64,000 bases of DNA from NCBI RefSeq assembly GCF_014652675.1, contig NZ_BMZG01000001.1:186001-250000 (forward strand). Reading direction: 5' to 3'. Source of the DNA: Formosimonas limnophila (lineage in GTDB: Bacteria; Pseudomonadota; Gammaproteobacteria; Burkholderiales; Burkholderiaceae). The notes under the pieces are model-generated. The model was not told the origin of the DNA. It saw only the letters and a list, made by a program, of their open reading frames with translations, and made no database searches. The translations under genes were made by a program, and so were the position numbers. Numbering within the stretch: position 1 is the stretch's first letter; every line of letters begins with the position of its first letter. This document shows, piece by piece, positions 1 through 9,012 of this stretch.

Positions 1-870
1 TTTGAGTACTTCTTCAATTTGTGGGTGCTTCTTCAGTGTTTCTTCACGAATCAATGGCGCGGGTCCATAGATGGGTTGCGCACTTTTGGGGTCATCGAGC
101 ACCACGAGACCAAGCGAGGTCACAGCGCCATCGGTGCCATAAGCTAGAGCGGCATTCACACCTGAAGTTTGTTCGGCAGCGGCTTTGATAAACACCGTGG
201 TGTCACCACCTGCGAGCACGAGTGTGTTATCTTGTTTCAGTTTAAAACCATAGGTTTTTTCAAATGATGGCAGTGCATCGGGACGCTCCATAAACTCGGC
301 TGAGGCAGCCAGTTTAAATTTGCCGCCGCCATTAATCCATTTGGATAAATCATCGAGCGATTTGAGCTGGTTGGCCGTGGCCACGTCTTGACGCACTGCG
401 ATGGCCCAGGTGTTGTTGGCTGGCGCTGGCTGCAACCACACAATTTTATTCTTCTCAAAATCGAGGTTTTTGACCAGCTCGTAACCAGCTTTGGCATCTT
501 TCCACGCAGGATTTTTTTCATCGGCAAACATAAAAGCGCCATTGCCTGTGTACTCTGGATAAATATCAATCTCACTGGCTTCTAATGCGCTGCGAACCAC
601 ATTGGTCGCGCCCAGTTGTACCTTATCCACGGTCGGAATGCCTTTGTCATTGAGTACTTGCACAATGATGTTACCCAGCAGTGCGCCTTCGGTATCGATT
701 TTTGATGCGACGCGAACAGGATTTGTGCCGCTTGTTGCGTTGTCTGTTTTGCTCGTAGGTTTTGGTGCATCAGGCTCCGCACCGCAAGCCATCAGTGCTG
801 CACTGACGCTTAATGAAAGGCTCAATTTTAAAAAGCGGCGGCGGGATGTGTTGCTTAAAAGAAAGTTCAT
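1..870 (-). CDS. ProX/OsmF-type glycine betaine/choline ABC substrate-binding lipoprotein, 3' end outside window
   Basis: The frame is open for 290 codons from the ATG at 870 to base 1, so the C-terminus is missing. The N-terminus carries a textbook Tat motif (S9-RRRFLK-15) followed by a hydrophobic stretch and a lipobox (LMAC, Cys29), so it should be a lipoprotein exported folded by Tat. The mature part has features of the OpuAC/ProX quaternary-amine binding family: an ASKIDTEG start, IDIYPEYTGNGA, a PAPANNTW segment and ASAEFMERPDAL. It is a clear paralogue of the lipoprotein at 11945-12892, which has a Sec-type signal instead. The partner ATPase and permease are not in this window; they could lie beyond base 1. 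The ligand is inferred from family only. Confidence 0.85.
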   Translation of the reverse strand, partial: MNFLLSNTSRRRFLKLSLSLSVSAALMACGAEPDAPKPTSKTDNATSGTNPVRVASKIDTEGALLGNIIVQVLNDKGIPTVDKVQLGATNVVRSALEASEIDIYPEYTGNGAFMFADEKNPAWKDAKAGYELVKNLDFEKNKIVWLQPAPANNTWAIAVRQDVATANQLKSLDDLSKWINGGGKFKLAASAEFMERPDALPSFEKTYGFKLKQDNTLVLAGGDTTVFIKAAAEQTSGVNAALAYGTDGAVTSLGLVVLDDPKSAQPIYGPAPLIREETLKKHPQIEEVLK

Positions 871-980
871 CTTAAATCCTTTGTGGTGAAAGGTGGCTTT
901 ACACATCGTTAGACGTTGTTCACATCAAAAACTGACATGCCTTTCAAGAGTATAACCTGATTGTGGTCGCACGTTTTTGT

Positions 981-3900
981 TCAGGTCAAAGCGTGAAATA
1001 TGGTTTTGATTTGCGTGACGCGGTCATTCAGCGTTGGCATTTTGTAGGTCATTTTGAGTTTGTTTTGGCCGTTGAGTTGTACATTTTTGTCTTTTTGAAT
1101 CAACTGAATGATTTTCAAACCATCCACGCTGCTGTTGGCATCGAAGTGGATGTGGCCGAGATTGTCAGCGACGTCAATTTTTGTGATGCCGAGCTCTAAT
1201 GCGGCCAATCGTAAACGATGGGTTTCAATGAGGGCTTGCGCAGGCTCAGGTAGCTTACCGAAGCGATCGATGATTTCCTCTTGTAAATCAGACAGTTCCT
1301 GTTCTGTCGTGACGCTGGCTAAGCGTTTGTAAAGCTGTAGGCGCTCATTGACGTCGATGCAGTAGATGGCGGGGAGCAGGGCGGGTGTGTGTAGATTGAT
1401 GTCAGTGGTGATCCCAAGCGGTTTGGACAGGTCGGGTTGTTTGCCTTGACGCAGGGCCTTGATGGCGGCGTTGAGCATGTCATTGTAGAGACTGAACCCG
1501 ATTTCGTACATGTTACCCGACTGTTTGTCACCAAGAACCTCTCCCGCGCCACGGATTTCCATGTCTTGCATGGCGAGGAAAAAGCCTGAACCGAGCTCTT
1601 CCATCTGACAAATCGCGTCAAGGCGGCGTTTGGCTTGCGAGGTGAGGGCATCTTCGGAGTGGATGAGCAGGTACGCGTAGGCTTGGTGGTGACTGCGGCC
1701 AACTCGGCCGCGCAATTGATGCAGTTGCGATAGGCCGAATTTGTCCGCGCGGTGCATGATGATGGTGTTCGCGTTTGGTACGTCAATGCCTGTTTCGATG
1801 ATGGTGCTGCACAGCAACACATTTGCACGCTGGTGATAAAAGTCTCGCATGACGCCTTCGAGCTCGCGCTCATGCATTTGGCCGTGGGCGATGGCGATGC
1901 GGGCTTCTGGGATGAGGGTTTCGAGCTGGTGGCGGCGATTTTGGATGGTCGAGACTTCGTTGTGGAGGAAATACACTTGGCCGCCGCGTTTGAGTTCGCG
2001 CAGGATGGCTTCGCGGATGACGGCGTTTTCTTCTTTGCGCACGAATGTTTTAATCGCGAGACGCTTTTGTGGTGCGGTGGCGATGACGGATAAGTCGCGA
2101 ACGCCTTCCATTGCCATGCTCATTGTGCGTGGAATCGGTGTGGCGGTCAGGGTCAATATATCGACCTCAGCCCGCAGATTTTTGAGCTGTTCTTTTTGTC
2201 GCACGCCGAATCGGTGCTCCTCATCGATGATGACGAGGCCGAGGCGAGCGAATTTCACGTCGTCTGACAGCAGTTTATGTGTGCCAATGACGATGTCTAT
2301 CGCACCGTTTTCAAGGCCTGCGAGTGCTGCGGTGGTTTGTTTGCCTGTGTTAAAGCGCGAAACTTCGGCGATTTTAATTGGCCATTTGGCGAATCTGTCG
2401 GAGAATGTTTGGAAGTGTTGTTCCGCTAGCAGCGTGGTTGGCGCAAGTACAGCGACTTGCTTGCCGCCCATCGCAGCGATGAATGCGGCACGCAGTGCAA
2501 CTTCAGTTTTACCAAAACCGACATCACCGCAGACGAGGCGATCCATTGGTTTGGCCGCAATCAAGTCATGCGTGACGGCTGCAATGGCGCTGGCTTGGTC
2601 AGGCGTGGTTTCAAAGCCAAAGTCATTCGCGAACACTTCGTAATCCGCAAGGTCTAACTCAAACGCATGGCCTGGACGTACTGCACGACGTGCATATAAA
2701 TTGAGAAGTTCAGCGGCTGTATCGCGAATCTGCTCGGCGGCTTTTTGGCGGGTTTTGCTCCAGCGATCTGTGCCGAGTGTGTGTAGCGGTGCGTGTTCTG
2801 GGTCGCTGCCTGCGTAGCGTGAAATGACGGACAATTGCGAGACGGGCACGTACAGGGCGGTGTTGTTAGCATAGCTTAAGTGAAGAAATTCGGTGTCGCC
2901 GTCACCCAGATTCATTGTAATGAGGCCCTTATATCGGCCAATACCATGCTCAGAATGCACCACAGGATCGCCCTCATGTAGCTCGGAGAGCGAGGCAATC
3001 ATCATATCGACGTTGGACGTTTTGCCACTGGTGCGGCGGCGCGTGCGCTGCTCGCTGGTTTGGGCGTATAGCTCAGTTTCGGTGATGATGCACAGCGGTT
3101 GTGTGTCGTCTTTGAGGAAAAAACCGCGCTCAATCGGTGCGTGGCTGATGTAAACCCGCGCGTTAAGCAAAGGCACGGAAGCCCAGTCATCGAACGGTGC
3201 GGCGCTGATGCCGTGCCGCTCAAAGGTTTCTGTCAGGGTGGTGGCTCGCCCCAAGCTCTCCGCCATGATGAGTGTTGGGATGCCTTGAATGGTATTTTGT
3301 TGGCAGAGGTGTTGCAATGCCAGATAAGGCTCGTCACGCTGTTGGTTGGTCACGCGGATGTCGGGCACAGCACTGGTTAGTTCGCGCAAATCAGTGTTGT
3401 CGTTGTCAGCACGTAAAGATAACTGCGAAAATGCTTTCAGCCCTGAAAAAAATGCTTCTTCGGTTAAAAACAATTCATCAGGCGATAAAATCGGCGTTGT
3501 ATCGGCTTTTAAGAAATTAAACCGATTTTGTGTATCCTGCCAAAAGGGCGCAATCGCCGATTCTAATTGACCATGCAACACCACCAAAGCGTCAGAGGGC
3601 AGGTAATCAAACAAGCTCACCGTGGCCTCAAAGAATAACGGCAAATAATACTCAATCCCAGCGTTGAAAATTCCATTTGCCACGTCTTTATAGATTGTGT
3701 GCTTCGATGCATCTCCTTCAAATCGCTCACGCCAAGCATTGCGAAAAATGCCTCGTGACGCCTCATCTGTTGGATACTCTCGTCCTGGCAACATTTGCAC
3801 CGATGGCACAGGGTACAAAGTGCGTTGCGTGTCCACGTCAAATACCTTAATTGACTCAATCGTGTCGTCAAATAAGTCAATCCGATAGGGCAGTGCCGAA

Positions 3901-4436
3901 CCCATGGGAAACAAATCAATCAAGCCGCCACGAATCGCGAATTCACTCGGTGCGACCACCTGTGACACGACTTGATAACCGGCATTGACCAGTTGTTCAC
4001 GCAGTTGTTGTGCATCCAGACTCTCATTTTGTTTAAATGAAAAAGTCCGTCCCAATAAAAATGACGGCGGCGATAGCCGATACAGCGCCGTTGTTACTGG
4101 CACGACCAACACATCACACTGATTCTGCGTCAACGAAAACAACGTCTGCAACCGCTCCGACACCAAATCATGGTGTGGAGAAAAAGCGTCATACGGCAAT
4201 GTCTCCCAATCAGGCAGTTGCGCAACTCTCAGTGAAGGTGAGAAGTACTTTAACTCCGCCGTCAGCCGCTGTGCTTCATAGGGGTGTTCGGTGACAATCA
4301 CGGTTGTGCGCGCGGCCAACTGAGCTAATTGACCCAGCAGCAGCGCATCAGATGAGCCAGTGGGCAAGGTCTGTGTGAATCGTTGACCAGTTTTAAGCTG
4401 AGTCATTAAAGAAGAAAGGGCGGTGTGTATGGTCAT
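981..4436 (-). CDS. mfd: Mfd, transcription-repair coupling factor
   Basis: Mfd is an ATP-driven translocase that removes RNA polymerase stalled at lesions and recruits UvrA for nucleotide excision repair. The 1151-residue product has full family length. An N-terminal UvrB-like module is followed by the RNA-polymerase interaction domain (HEGDPVVHSEHGIGRYKG, around residue 490), then a RecG-like motor with Walker A GDVGFGKT near residue 640, DEEH near 737 and the helicase motif RGRVGR, and a C-terminal TRCF domain. The ATG at 4436 is preferred over an upstream in-frame TTG at 4457, because homologues begin close to it. No clear intrinsic terminator follows. UvrB, a functional relative, lies at 38 kb. 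Confidence 0.97.
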   Translation of the reverse strand: MTIHTALSSLMTQLKTGQRFTQTLPTGSSDALLLGQLAQLAARTTVIVTEHPYEAQRLTAELKYFSPSLRVAQLPDWETLPYDAFSPHHDLVSERLQTLFSLTQNQCDVLVVPVTTALYRLSPPSFLLGRTFSFKQNESLDAQQLREQLVNAGYQVVSQVVAPSEFAIRGGLIDLFPMGSALPYRIDLFDDTIESIKVFDVDTQRTLYPVPSVQMLPGREYPTDEASRGIFRNAWRERFEGDASKHTIYKDVANGIFNAGIEYYLPLFFEATVSLFDYLPSDALVVLHGQLESAIAPFWQDTQNRFNFLKADTTPILSPDELFLTEEAFFSGLKAFSQLSLRADNDNTDLRELTSAVPDIRVTNQQRDEPYLALQHLCQQNTIQGIPTLIMAESLGRATTLTETFERHGISAAPFDDWASVPLLNARVYISHAPIERGFFLKDDTQPLCIITETELYAQTSEQRTRRRTSGKTSNVDMMIASLSELHEGDPVVHSEHGIGRYKGLITMNLGDGDTEFLHLSYANNTALYVPVSQLSVISRYAGSDPEHAPLHTLGTDRWSKTRQKAAEQIRDTAAELLNLYARRAVRPGHAFELDLADYEVFANDFGFETTPDQASAIAAVTHDLIAAKPMDRLVCGDVGFGKTEVALRAAFIAAMGGKQVAVLAPTTLLAEQHFQTFSDRFAKWPIKIAEVSRFNTGKQTTAALAGLENGAIDIVIGTHKLLSDDVKFARLGLVIIDEEHRFGVRQKEQLKNLRAEVDILTLTATPIPRTMSMAMEGVRDLSVIATAPQKRLAIKTFVRKEENAVIREAILRELKRGGQVYFLHNEVSTIQNRRHQLETLIPEARIAIAHGQMHERELEGVMRDFYHQRANVLLCSTIIETGIDVPNANTIIMHRADKFGLSQLHQLRGRVGRSHHQAYAYLLIHSEDALTSQAKRRLDAICQMEELGSGFFLAMQDMEIRGAGEVLGDKQSGNMYEIGFSLYNDMLNAAIKALRQGKQPDLSKPLGITTDINLHTPALLPAIYCIDVNERLQLYKRLASVTTEQELSDLQEEIIDRFGKLPEPAQALIETHRLRLAALELGITKIDVADNLGHIHFDANSSVDGLKIIQLIQKDKNVQLNGQNKLKMTYKMPTLNDRVTQIKTIFHALT

Positions 4437-4562
4437 GTCAATGCAGTAAGAAAACAAAAATACACCCCAAACGCCAGTGGCGGGGGTGTGCAGTACAAGC
4501 CGCGATTATAAAGGAATAACAAAGGGATGGGGTTCTCTACGCCTTCGGCTTATTTTGTGGTA

Positions 4563-4591
4563 TTAAAAAAATCCCTGAATATCAGGGATTT
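4563..4591 (-). terminator. Intrinsic terminator of the DUF3579 gene
   Basis: A perfect 10-bp stem (AAATCCCTGA / TCAGGGATTT, loop ATA) at 4569-4591 is followed on the minus strand by a run of T. It lies about 40 bases past the stop of the gene at 4634-4951 and separates it from mfd. Confidence 0.75.
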
Positions 4592-4633
4592 GGTTTTTAA
4601 TACGTCAGCGTATTCATTGTGTTAACTTTTGGT

Positions 4634-4951
4634 TTAGGCACCGAATGATGACGACAAGTCTGCGCGTGCATCTACGGTTTGAAGTTTGTTGCTGGCAGCG
4701 AAATCTAAGAAAAATTTATAAGCCACGGGCAGTTCATTTTCAAGATCCGTGTTGATGGCAACACATTTCACATTCTGAATGGTGATGGGGCGCACATAGT
4801 GTGAGTACGTGAGGTGGCCATAGTGGCTGTTGTCATCTTCTTCAAAGCATTTCATGACACCACACAGGCGTTCTGCCCAGTCACTGGGTCGAAACTGTTT
4901 GCCGTCTAAAGTCATGCCGCGGATGATGAGTTCGTTAATGGGATTGTCCAT
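4634..4951 (-). CDS. DUF3579 family protein
   Basis: This 105-residue protein matches what I know of DUF3579, a small family largely confined to betaproteobacteria. Supporting features are the N-terminal segment IRGMTLDGKQFRPSDWAERLCGVM, here residues about 10-33, a YSHYV motif, and KCVAINTDLENELPVAYKFFLDFA in the C-terminal half. No signal peptide or membrane segment is visible, so it should be cytoplasmic. The function of the family is unknown. It has its own terminator and lies upstream of mfd on the same strand; a link to repair is not supported by anything except position. The start at 4951 is the only ATG giving full family length. Confidence 0.85.
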   Translation of the reverse strand: MDNPINELIIRGMTLDGKQFRPSDWAERLCGVMKCFEEDDNSHYGHLTYSHYVRPITIQNVKCVAINTDLENELPVAYKFFLDFAASNKLQTVDARADLSSSFGA

Positions 4952-5221
4952 TGCTTATCTCAAATTGGTAATGCCGTGATTGTAGCCGATGTTGACAGGT
5001 TTGAGAAGTGAAAAGGCAAGCTTGCGATGTTATCGGTGGTTTTTTTGTTTTTATGATTATTTTTAGCAAAATATCACACCCGTTTTTGATTTGTGATTCT
5101 CAAAAGCCAATTGTCTGTCACTAATAATCGTTTTTTTATTTGATTTTCAGGCTAAGTCGAAGATTGAACGAAGAATGTTATTTGTTTTGTGTGGGTTGGC
5201 TATTTATATGTCCCTATTTTC

Positions 5222-5243
5222 ATCATTGCTTTACGGCAATGAT
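5222..5243. repeat. Perfect inverted repeat, 8-bp arms
   Basis: ATCATTGC (5222-5229) and GCAATGAT (5236-5243) pair exactly around the loop TTTACG. It has no T-tract of terminator quality. It could be an operator half-site pair or a short hairpin. It shares the ATTGC/GCAAT core with the palindrome at 5581-5595. Confidence 0.55.
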
Positions 5244-5283
5244 AGATAAAAATAAAAAATCAATTGCTGCTTATATTTTAAAG

Positions 5284-5321
5284 TGATAGTATTTATCGTA
5301 ATTTCAGTAATTATTGAAAAT
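5284..5321 (+). repeat. Direct repeat copy 1, operator-like
   Basis: A 38-bp element starting TGATAGTATTTATCGTAATTT, matching the copy at 5533-5570 at 35 of 38 positions. Its right half is a near-palindrome, TTTCA-N8-TGAAA. Confidence 0.65.
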
Positions 5322-5532
5322 TAAAAAAATCATCATCGCTTTTTTGAAAACAGATGGGCTTTAGTCTGCAAAGTTGTGGTGATTCTGACCAAATAAATGG
5401 GGGTACTGAATGAGAAGTTTTCGGTCTTTGCGATGGCATATTTTTTTGGTTCTGGTTTCTCTTTTTTGACTCTCGATAGGGCTTTTCACTCACATTCATA
5501 AAAATATTCAATGAGCACAGTTCTTCTAATGA

Positions 5533-5570
5533 TGATAGTATTTATCGTAATTTTAGTAATTGCTGAAAAT
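5533..5570 (+). repeat. Direct repeat copy 2, operator-like
   Basis: Second copy of the 38-bp element, 249 bp downstream of the first and about 50 bp before the regulator start. The three differences keep the near-palindromic right half (TTTTAGTAATTGCTGAAAA), as expected for a protein-binding site. Confidence 0.65.
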
Positions 5571-5580
5571 AGAGAAATAA

Positions 5581-5595
5581 ATTGCTTAAAGCAAT
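5581..5595. promoter_or_regulatory. Perfect palindrome before the gbsR-like gene
   Basis: ATTGCTT-A-AAGCAAT is an exact inverted repeat 26 bases before the ATG at 5622. A winged-helix dimer of the MarR/GbsR type could bind it for autoregulation. This is inferred from symmetry and position only. Confidence 0.5.
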
Positions 5596-5621
5596 ATGCC
5601 TTCATTGATTAGGAGTGAAAT

Positions 5622-6194
5622 ATGACGTTACCACCGCTTTCTCAAAAATTTGTCAGCCATTTTGGTGAAATGGGCAGTCGCTGGGGATTTAATCGAACGG
5701 TTGGGCAGATTTATGCGTTGCTGTTTTTAACGCCTGAGCCGCTCAATGCGGACGCCATCGGTGACTTGCTGGGATTTTCTCGTTCTAACGTGAGCATTGG
5801 TTTAAAAGAGTTACAAAGCTGGCGTTTGGTGAAAATGACCCATCAGTCTGGTGACCGCCGTGAGTATTTCTCGACCTTAGGCGATGTGTGGGACATTTTT
5901 AAGGCGGTCGCTGCTGAGCGTCACCGCCGAGAGGTCGAACCGACGGGCACGGTATTGCGAGAGTTATTGCTGGATGCACCAGCCAATGAGCAAGAGGCTT
6001 ATGCTCAAAAGCGCATTGAAAGCATGCATGACTTAGTTGAGCAGGTTAACAAACTGTTCAGTGAGCTGCAGGGCTTATCACCGGAAACATTGGCAACTTT
6101 GATGTCTGTGGGTTTGAAAGTTCAAAAAGCAGTGGCTTTGAAAGACAAAGTGTTAATGAAAAAGAACAAAAAAGACTTAAGTGCGGCTGTTTAA
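5622..6194 (+). CDS. GbsR/MarR-type winged-helix transcriptional regulator
   Basis: The 190-residue protein resembles the GbsR subgroup (COG1510) of MarR-like regulators. It has an N-terminal helix ending in a WGFNRTVGQIYALLFL segment, a winged helix at about residues 25-85 (ADAIGDLLGFSRSNVSIGLKELQSW as recognition region, wing GDRREYF), and a long helical C-terminal half for dimerisation. AGGAG at 5611-5615 supports the ATG at 5622. It lies 154 bp upstream of cydAB on the same strand. Regulators of this type next to cyanide-insensitive bd oxidase genes are common, so control of cydAB is a reasonable inference. The upstream palindromes suggest autoregulation. The signal sensed is unknown. Confidence 0.85.
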   Translation: MTLPPLSQKFVSHFGEMGSRWGFNRTVGQIYALLFLTPEPLNADAIGDLLGFSRSNVSIGLKELQSWRLVKMTHQSGDRREYFSTLGDVWDIFKAVAAERHRREVEPTGTVLRELLLDAPANEQEAYAQKRIESMHDLVEQVNKLFSELQGLSPETLATLMSVGLKVQKAVALKDKVLMKKNKKDLSAAV

Positions 6195-6348
6195 ATGGGG
6201 GGTACCTTATGCGATGAGCAAAACTTAAACTGAGTCAGTTTGCCATGGCTTGACCTTAATATTTTGATTTTGAATGGCTTTTTAGGTTCGAAATCTTTTG
6301 GGCAAAGACGATGTGGTCTGAGTTCTGTTTGTCTGATTGGAGTTTATC

Positions 6349-7677
6349 ATGGAGTTAGATACGTTGATGCTGTCGCGCTTGCAGTTTGCGCTAAATATCA
6401 GTTTTCATATTTTGTTTCCCGTCATCAGCATCGCTCTCGGCTGGGTGTTGGTTTATTTCAGAGTGCAATACACGCGGACAGGTGAACCAGCATGGGAGCA
6501 GGCTTATTATCGTGCGGTGAAAATGTTTGCTTTGACTTTTGCCTTAGGTGTGGTTTCGGGCATCACGATGAGTTTTCAGTTTGGTACAAACTGGCCTGGC
6601 TTTATGGAAAAAGCGGGTGACGTGGCTGGACCGCTGCTCGGTTACGAGGTTTTGAGTGCCTTCTTTTTAGAGGCAAGCTTTTTGGGCGTCATGCTTTATG
6701 GTAAAGAACGCGTCTCCAATCGGACCCATATTTTTGCGAGTGTGATGGTCTCGGTGGGAACTTTGTTGTCAGCGTTTTGGATTTTGGTGCTCAACTCATG
6801 GATGCAGACGCCTGTTGGCTTTTCGATTACGGCAAATGGACACATCGTTCCAGAGGATTGGTTGGCGATTTTGTTCAATCCATCTTTGCCTTATCGTTTT
6901 TTCCATATGGTGTTGGCTTCGTTCTTGACCGTGGCTTTCTTGTTGGCGGGTATGAGTGCGTTGCGGATTTTACAAGGGCTGTCTGATATGGCGACGCATA
7001 AGACTTTGCGTACGAGTATTTGGTTGGCGGCTATTGTGATTCCTGTACAAATTCTTGTCGGCGACATGCATGGTTTGAACACGTTGGTGCATCAACCCGC
7101 GAAAGTCGCGGCCATGGAAGCGGTGTGGCACACAGAGCGAGGTGCGCCATTTACGATTTTTGCAGTGCCCGATAAAGAAACCCAATCGAATAAATATGCG
7201 ATCGAAGTGCCTTTTGCAGCCAGCCTGATTTTGACGCACGAGCTTGATGGTGAAATCAAAGGGTTGTCAAGTTTTGAGGATGTGCCGCCTGTGGCACCTG
7301 TGTTTTACTCCTTCAGAATTATGTTGGCGGTTGGTTTTCTCATGTTGCTTGTGTCATGGTTTGCGGTTTGGAAAATGTGGTTGACCCGCAAAACATTTGT
7401 GGGTGACGAGGTGCGATTACCGAATTGGTTGCTCAAAACATTTGTTTGGATGACGTTTTCTGGCTGGGTGGCCACATTGGCGGGTTGGTATGTGACAGAA
7501 ATTGGGCGGCAACCTTGGATTGTTTATGGTTTGCTGCGGGTGAAGGACATTGTCGCGCCGCATCCTGCAGGAATGGTGTTGTCGACATTCATTGGGTACT
7601 GTTTGGTTTATGTCTTTTTGTTGGTGGCATACATCAGCGTCATGCGACACTTGGCTTTGAAAAAAGAAGGGGGTTGA
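6349..7677 (+). CDS. cydA: Cytochrome bd quinol oxidase subunit I, short Q-loop (CIO type)
   Basis: CydA carries the three haems of the bd oxidase, which oxidises quinol and reduces oxygen to water without pumping protons. The 442-residue length and compact quinol loop fit the cyanide-insensitive (CioA-like) branch. Visible features are the haem ligand His20 in LQFALNISFHILFP, SFQFGTNWPGF, the second His in FFHMVLASFLTVAFLLAG, and GRQPWIVYGLLR near the C-terminus. About nine membrane helices are apparent. The ATG at 6349 has GGAG at 6339-6342; an in-frame TTG at 6337 overlaps that site and is rejected. cydB follows one base after the stop, so the two are translated together. Confidence 0.95.
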   Translation: MELDTLMLSRLQFALNISFHILFPVISIALGWVLVYFRVQYTRTGEPAWEQAYYRAVKMFALTFALGVVSGITMSFQFGTNWPGFMEKAGDVAGPLLGYEVLSAFFLEASFLGVMLYGKERVSNRTHIFASVMVSVGTLLSAFWILVLNSWMQTPVGFSITANGHIVPEDWLAILFNPSLPYRFFHMVLASFLTVAFLLAGMSALRILQGLSDMATHKTLRTSIWLAAIVIPVQILVGDMHGLNTLVHQPAKVAAMEAVWHTERGAPFTIFAVPDKETQSNKYAIEVPFAASLILTHELDGEIKGLSSFEDVPPVAPVFYSFRIMLAVGFLMLLVSWFAVWKMWLTRKTFVGDEVRLPNWLLKTFVWMTFSGWVATLAGWYVTEIGRQPWIVYGLLRVKDIVAPHPAGMVLSTFIGYCLVYVFLLVAYISVMRHLALKKEGG

Positions 7678-7678
7678 G

Positions 7679-8677
7679 ATGGACTTTGCACAAATTTTGC
7701 CAGTCATTTTTTTGATGTTATTGGGGTTGACCCTGCTGATTTATGTGGTGCTTGATGGTTATGATTTGGGTGTTGGGATGCTTTTGCCTTTTGGTCACAG
7801 TGAGCATGAGCAGGATGTGATGGTCTCCTCGATCGGGCCATTTTGGGATGCAAATGAAACTTGGCTGGTGCTTGGGGTGGGGATTTTATTGGTGGCCTTT
7901 CCTCAAGCGCATGGTTTGATTTTGACTCAATTGTATTTGCCTGTGGCGGTGATGCTGCTCGGGTTGATTTTGCGCGGTGTGTCGTTTGACTTTCGCATCA
8001 AAGCACATGCAGACCATAAAGTTATGTGGAATCATTTGTTTACTGCAGGCTCGTTAATCACGGCGGCCGCACAGGGTTGGATGGTCGGAGAGTACGTGGC
8101 TGGATTCTCGCGTGACAATGTGTGGTTTTATCCATTTTGTTTACTGACGGCTTTGACGATTCCTGCGTTTTATGTTCTGTTGGGCAGTGGTTGGTTGATT
8201 ATGAAAACCGAGCATCGTTTGCAAGCAGACTCTGTCAAGTGGGCCAAACGTATGATGTTGCCGATGGTGATTGGTTTATTGGCGATTTCCGCTATCACAC
8301 CGTTGGTCAGTCATGAAATTGCATCGAAGTGGTTTGCCTTTCCTAACGTGTTGTGGTTGTTGCCCATTCCGCTTTTGAGTGTTGCGGCCTTGGTGGTACT
8401 GTGGCGGACATTGCGCAACCAAAAAGTCACTCGTGAGCTTGGCTGGAGAGTTTTTGCCGCTATGGTGGTTATTTGCCTCTGTGCTTGTCTGGGTTTAGGC
8501 TACAGTTTATTTCCTTATATTGTGATGGGTAAGGTGACTGTGTGGGACGCTGGCAGTGGCACGGGATCATTGATTATTTTGCTCGTTGGAGTGGGGATTA
8601 CATTGCCCATGATTCTTGGCTACACGATTTGGGTTTATCGCGTGTTTTGGGGCAAAGCGAGTTTGATACACAAATAA
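7679..8677 (+). CDS. cydB: Cytochrome bd quinol oxidase subunit II
   Basis: CydB pairs with CydA in the inner-membrane quinol oxidase. The 332-residue product begins with the family signature: a first helix, then VLDGYDLGVGMLLPF and GPFWDANETWLVLGVGILLVAFPQAHG (split here as positions about 22-36 and 58-84). Around eight helices follow, with a final TGSLIILLVGVGITLPMILGYT segment. The purine-rich AAGAAGGGGG at the end of cydA acts as its ribosome site. No small CydX-like gene is apparent after it: the next 50 bases contain no suitable frame before the terminator at 8737. Confidence 0.95.
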   Translation: MDFAQILPVIFLMLLGLTLLIYVVLDGYDLGVGMLLPFGHSEHEQDVMVSSIGPFWDANETWLVLGVGILLVAFPQAHGLILTQLYLPVAVMLLGLILRGVSFDFRIKAHADHKVMWNHLFTAGSLITAAAQGWMVGEYVAGFSRDNVWFYPFCLLTALTIPAFYVLLGSGWLIMKTEHRLQADSVKWAKRMMLPMVIGLLAISAITPLVSHEIASKWFAFPNVLWLLPIPLLSVAALVVLWRTLRNQKVTRELGWRVFAAMVVICLCACLGLGYSLFPYIVMGKVTVWDAGSGTGSLIILLVGVGITLPMILGYTIWVYRVFWGKASLIHK

Positions 8678-8736
8678 GCACTGCTCGCTGATATGAAAAA
8701 GCTAATAAGATAAGCCCAAGCTCTTAATGTTGCCAC

Positions 8737-8774
8737 GAACCCCTGCAATTTTGCAGGGGTTCAACTTCTTTTTG
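8737..8774 (+). terminator. Intrinsic terminator after cydAB
   Basis: A perfect 12-bp stem (GAACCCCTGCAA / TTGCAGGGGTTC, loop TT) at 8737-8762 is followed by AACTTCTTTTTG. The long GC-rich stem makes termination convincing. Confidence 0.85.
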
Positions 8775-8860
8775 TAACTGGCCACTACAAATTTCCTCAA
8801 ATTCGGTAGTGCTAAATCACCGCACGGGTAGCCTATACGTGCTGCAAAGTACTCGGGCAA

Positions 8861-8869
8861 TGGTATAAT
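8861..8869 (+). promoter_or_regulatory. Extended -10 promoter candidate for dxs
   Basis: TGGTATAAT combines a consensus -10 hexamer with an upstream TG. No good -35 hexamer is seen at 16-18 bp, which is typical of extended -10 promoters. It would give a leader of about 135 bases before the dxs ATG. Confidence 0.5.
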
Positions 8870-9012
8870 CGCCAGCTGTCATGGTGTAAGTGGTGTTGGT
8901 TGTGGTTTGGCAAATGAGTTTAACCATGACAAACCATGTGTCTATTGCACACTTTTGCCTTAATTGAACTTCGGTTTATATTGTATGACTCGTACAAATA
9001 TCTATAAATTAT

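Larger units (their letters stand above)
4952..5621. other. AT-rich gene-free region with repeats and palindromes
   Basis: No credible gene is present in these 670 bases. The stretch is much richer in A and T than its surroundings and holds a duplicated 38-bp element (5284-5321 and 5533-5570), a perfect 8-bp inverted repeat at 5222-5243 and a perfect 7+1+7 palindrome at 5581-5595. All lie upstream of the GbsR-like regulator and probably form its control region. A 66-codon minus-strand frame at 5311-5511 has a low-complexity translation and is not believed. Confidence 0.6.
8678..9012. other. Intergenic region cydB-dxs
   Basis: 335 bases without a credible gene. It holds the cydAB terminator (8737-8767), an extended -10 promoter candidate (8861-8869) and the dxs leader. 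The dxs leader includes a short overlapping frame from an ATG at 8984 that I do not consider a gene. Confidence 0.5.

Noticed and set aside
237-782. Two minus-strand frames (112 and 66 codons)
   Set aside because: They are in another frame than the ProX-type lipoprotein that covers 1-870, whose translation has a clear signal and family motifs.
1849-2643. 264-codon plus-strand frame inside mfd
   Set aside because: It is antisense to conserved helicase motifs of mfd. Its translation is Ser/Arg/Met-rich without family features, typical of a shadow frame.
8984-9012. Short leader frame before dxs
   Set aside because: An ATG at 8984 opens a frame overlapping the dxs start out of phase, but it has no ribosome site and no amino-acid bias of a leader peptide.
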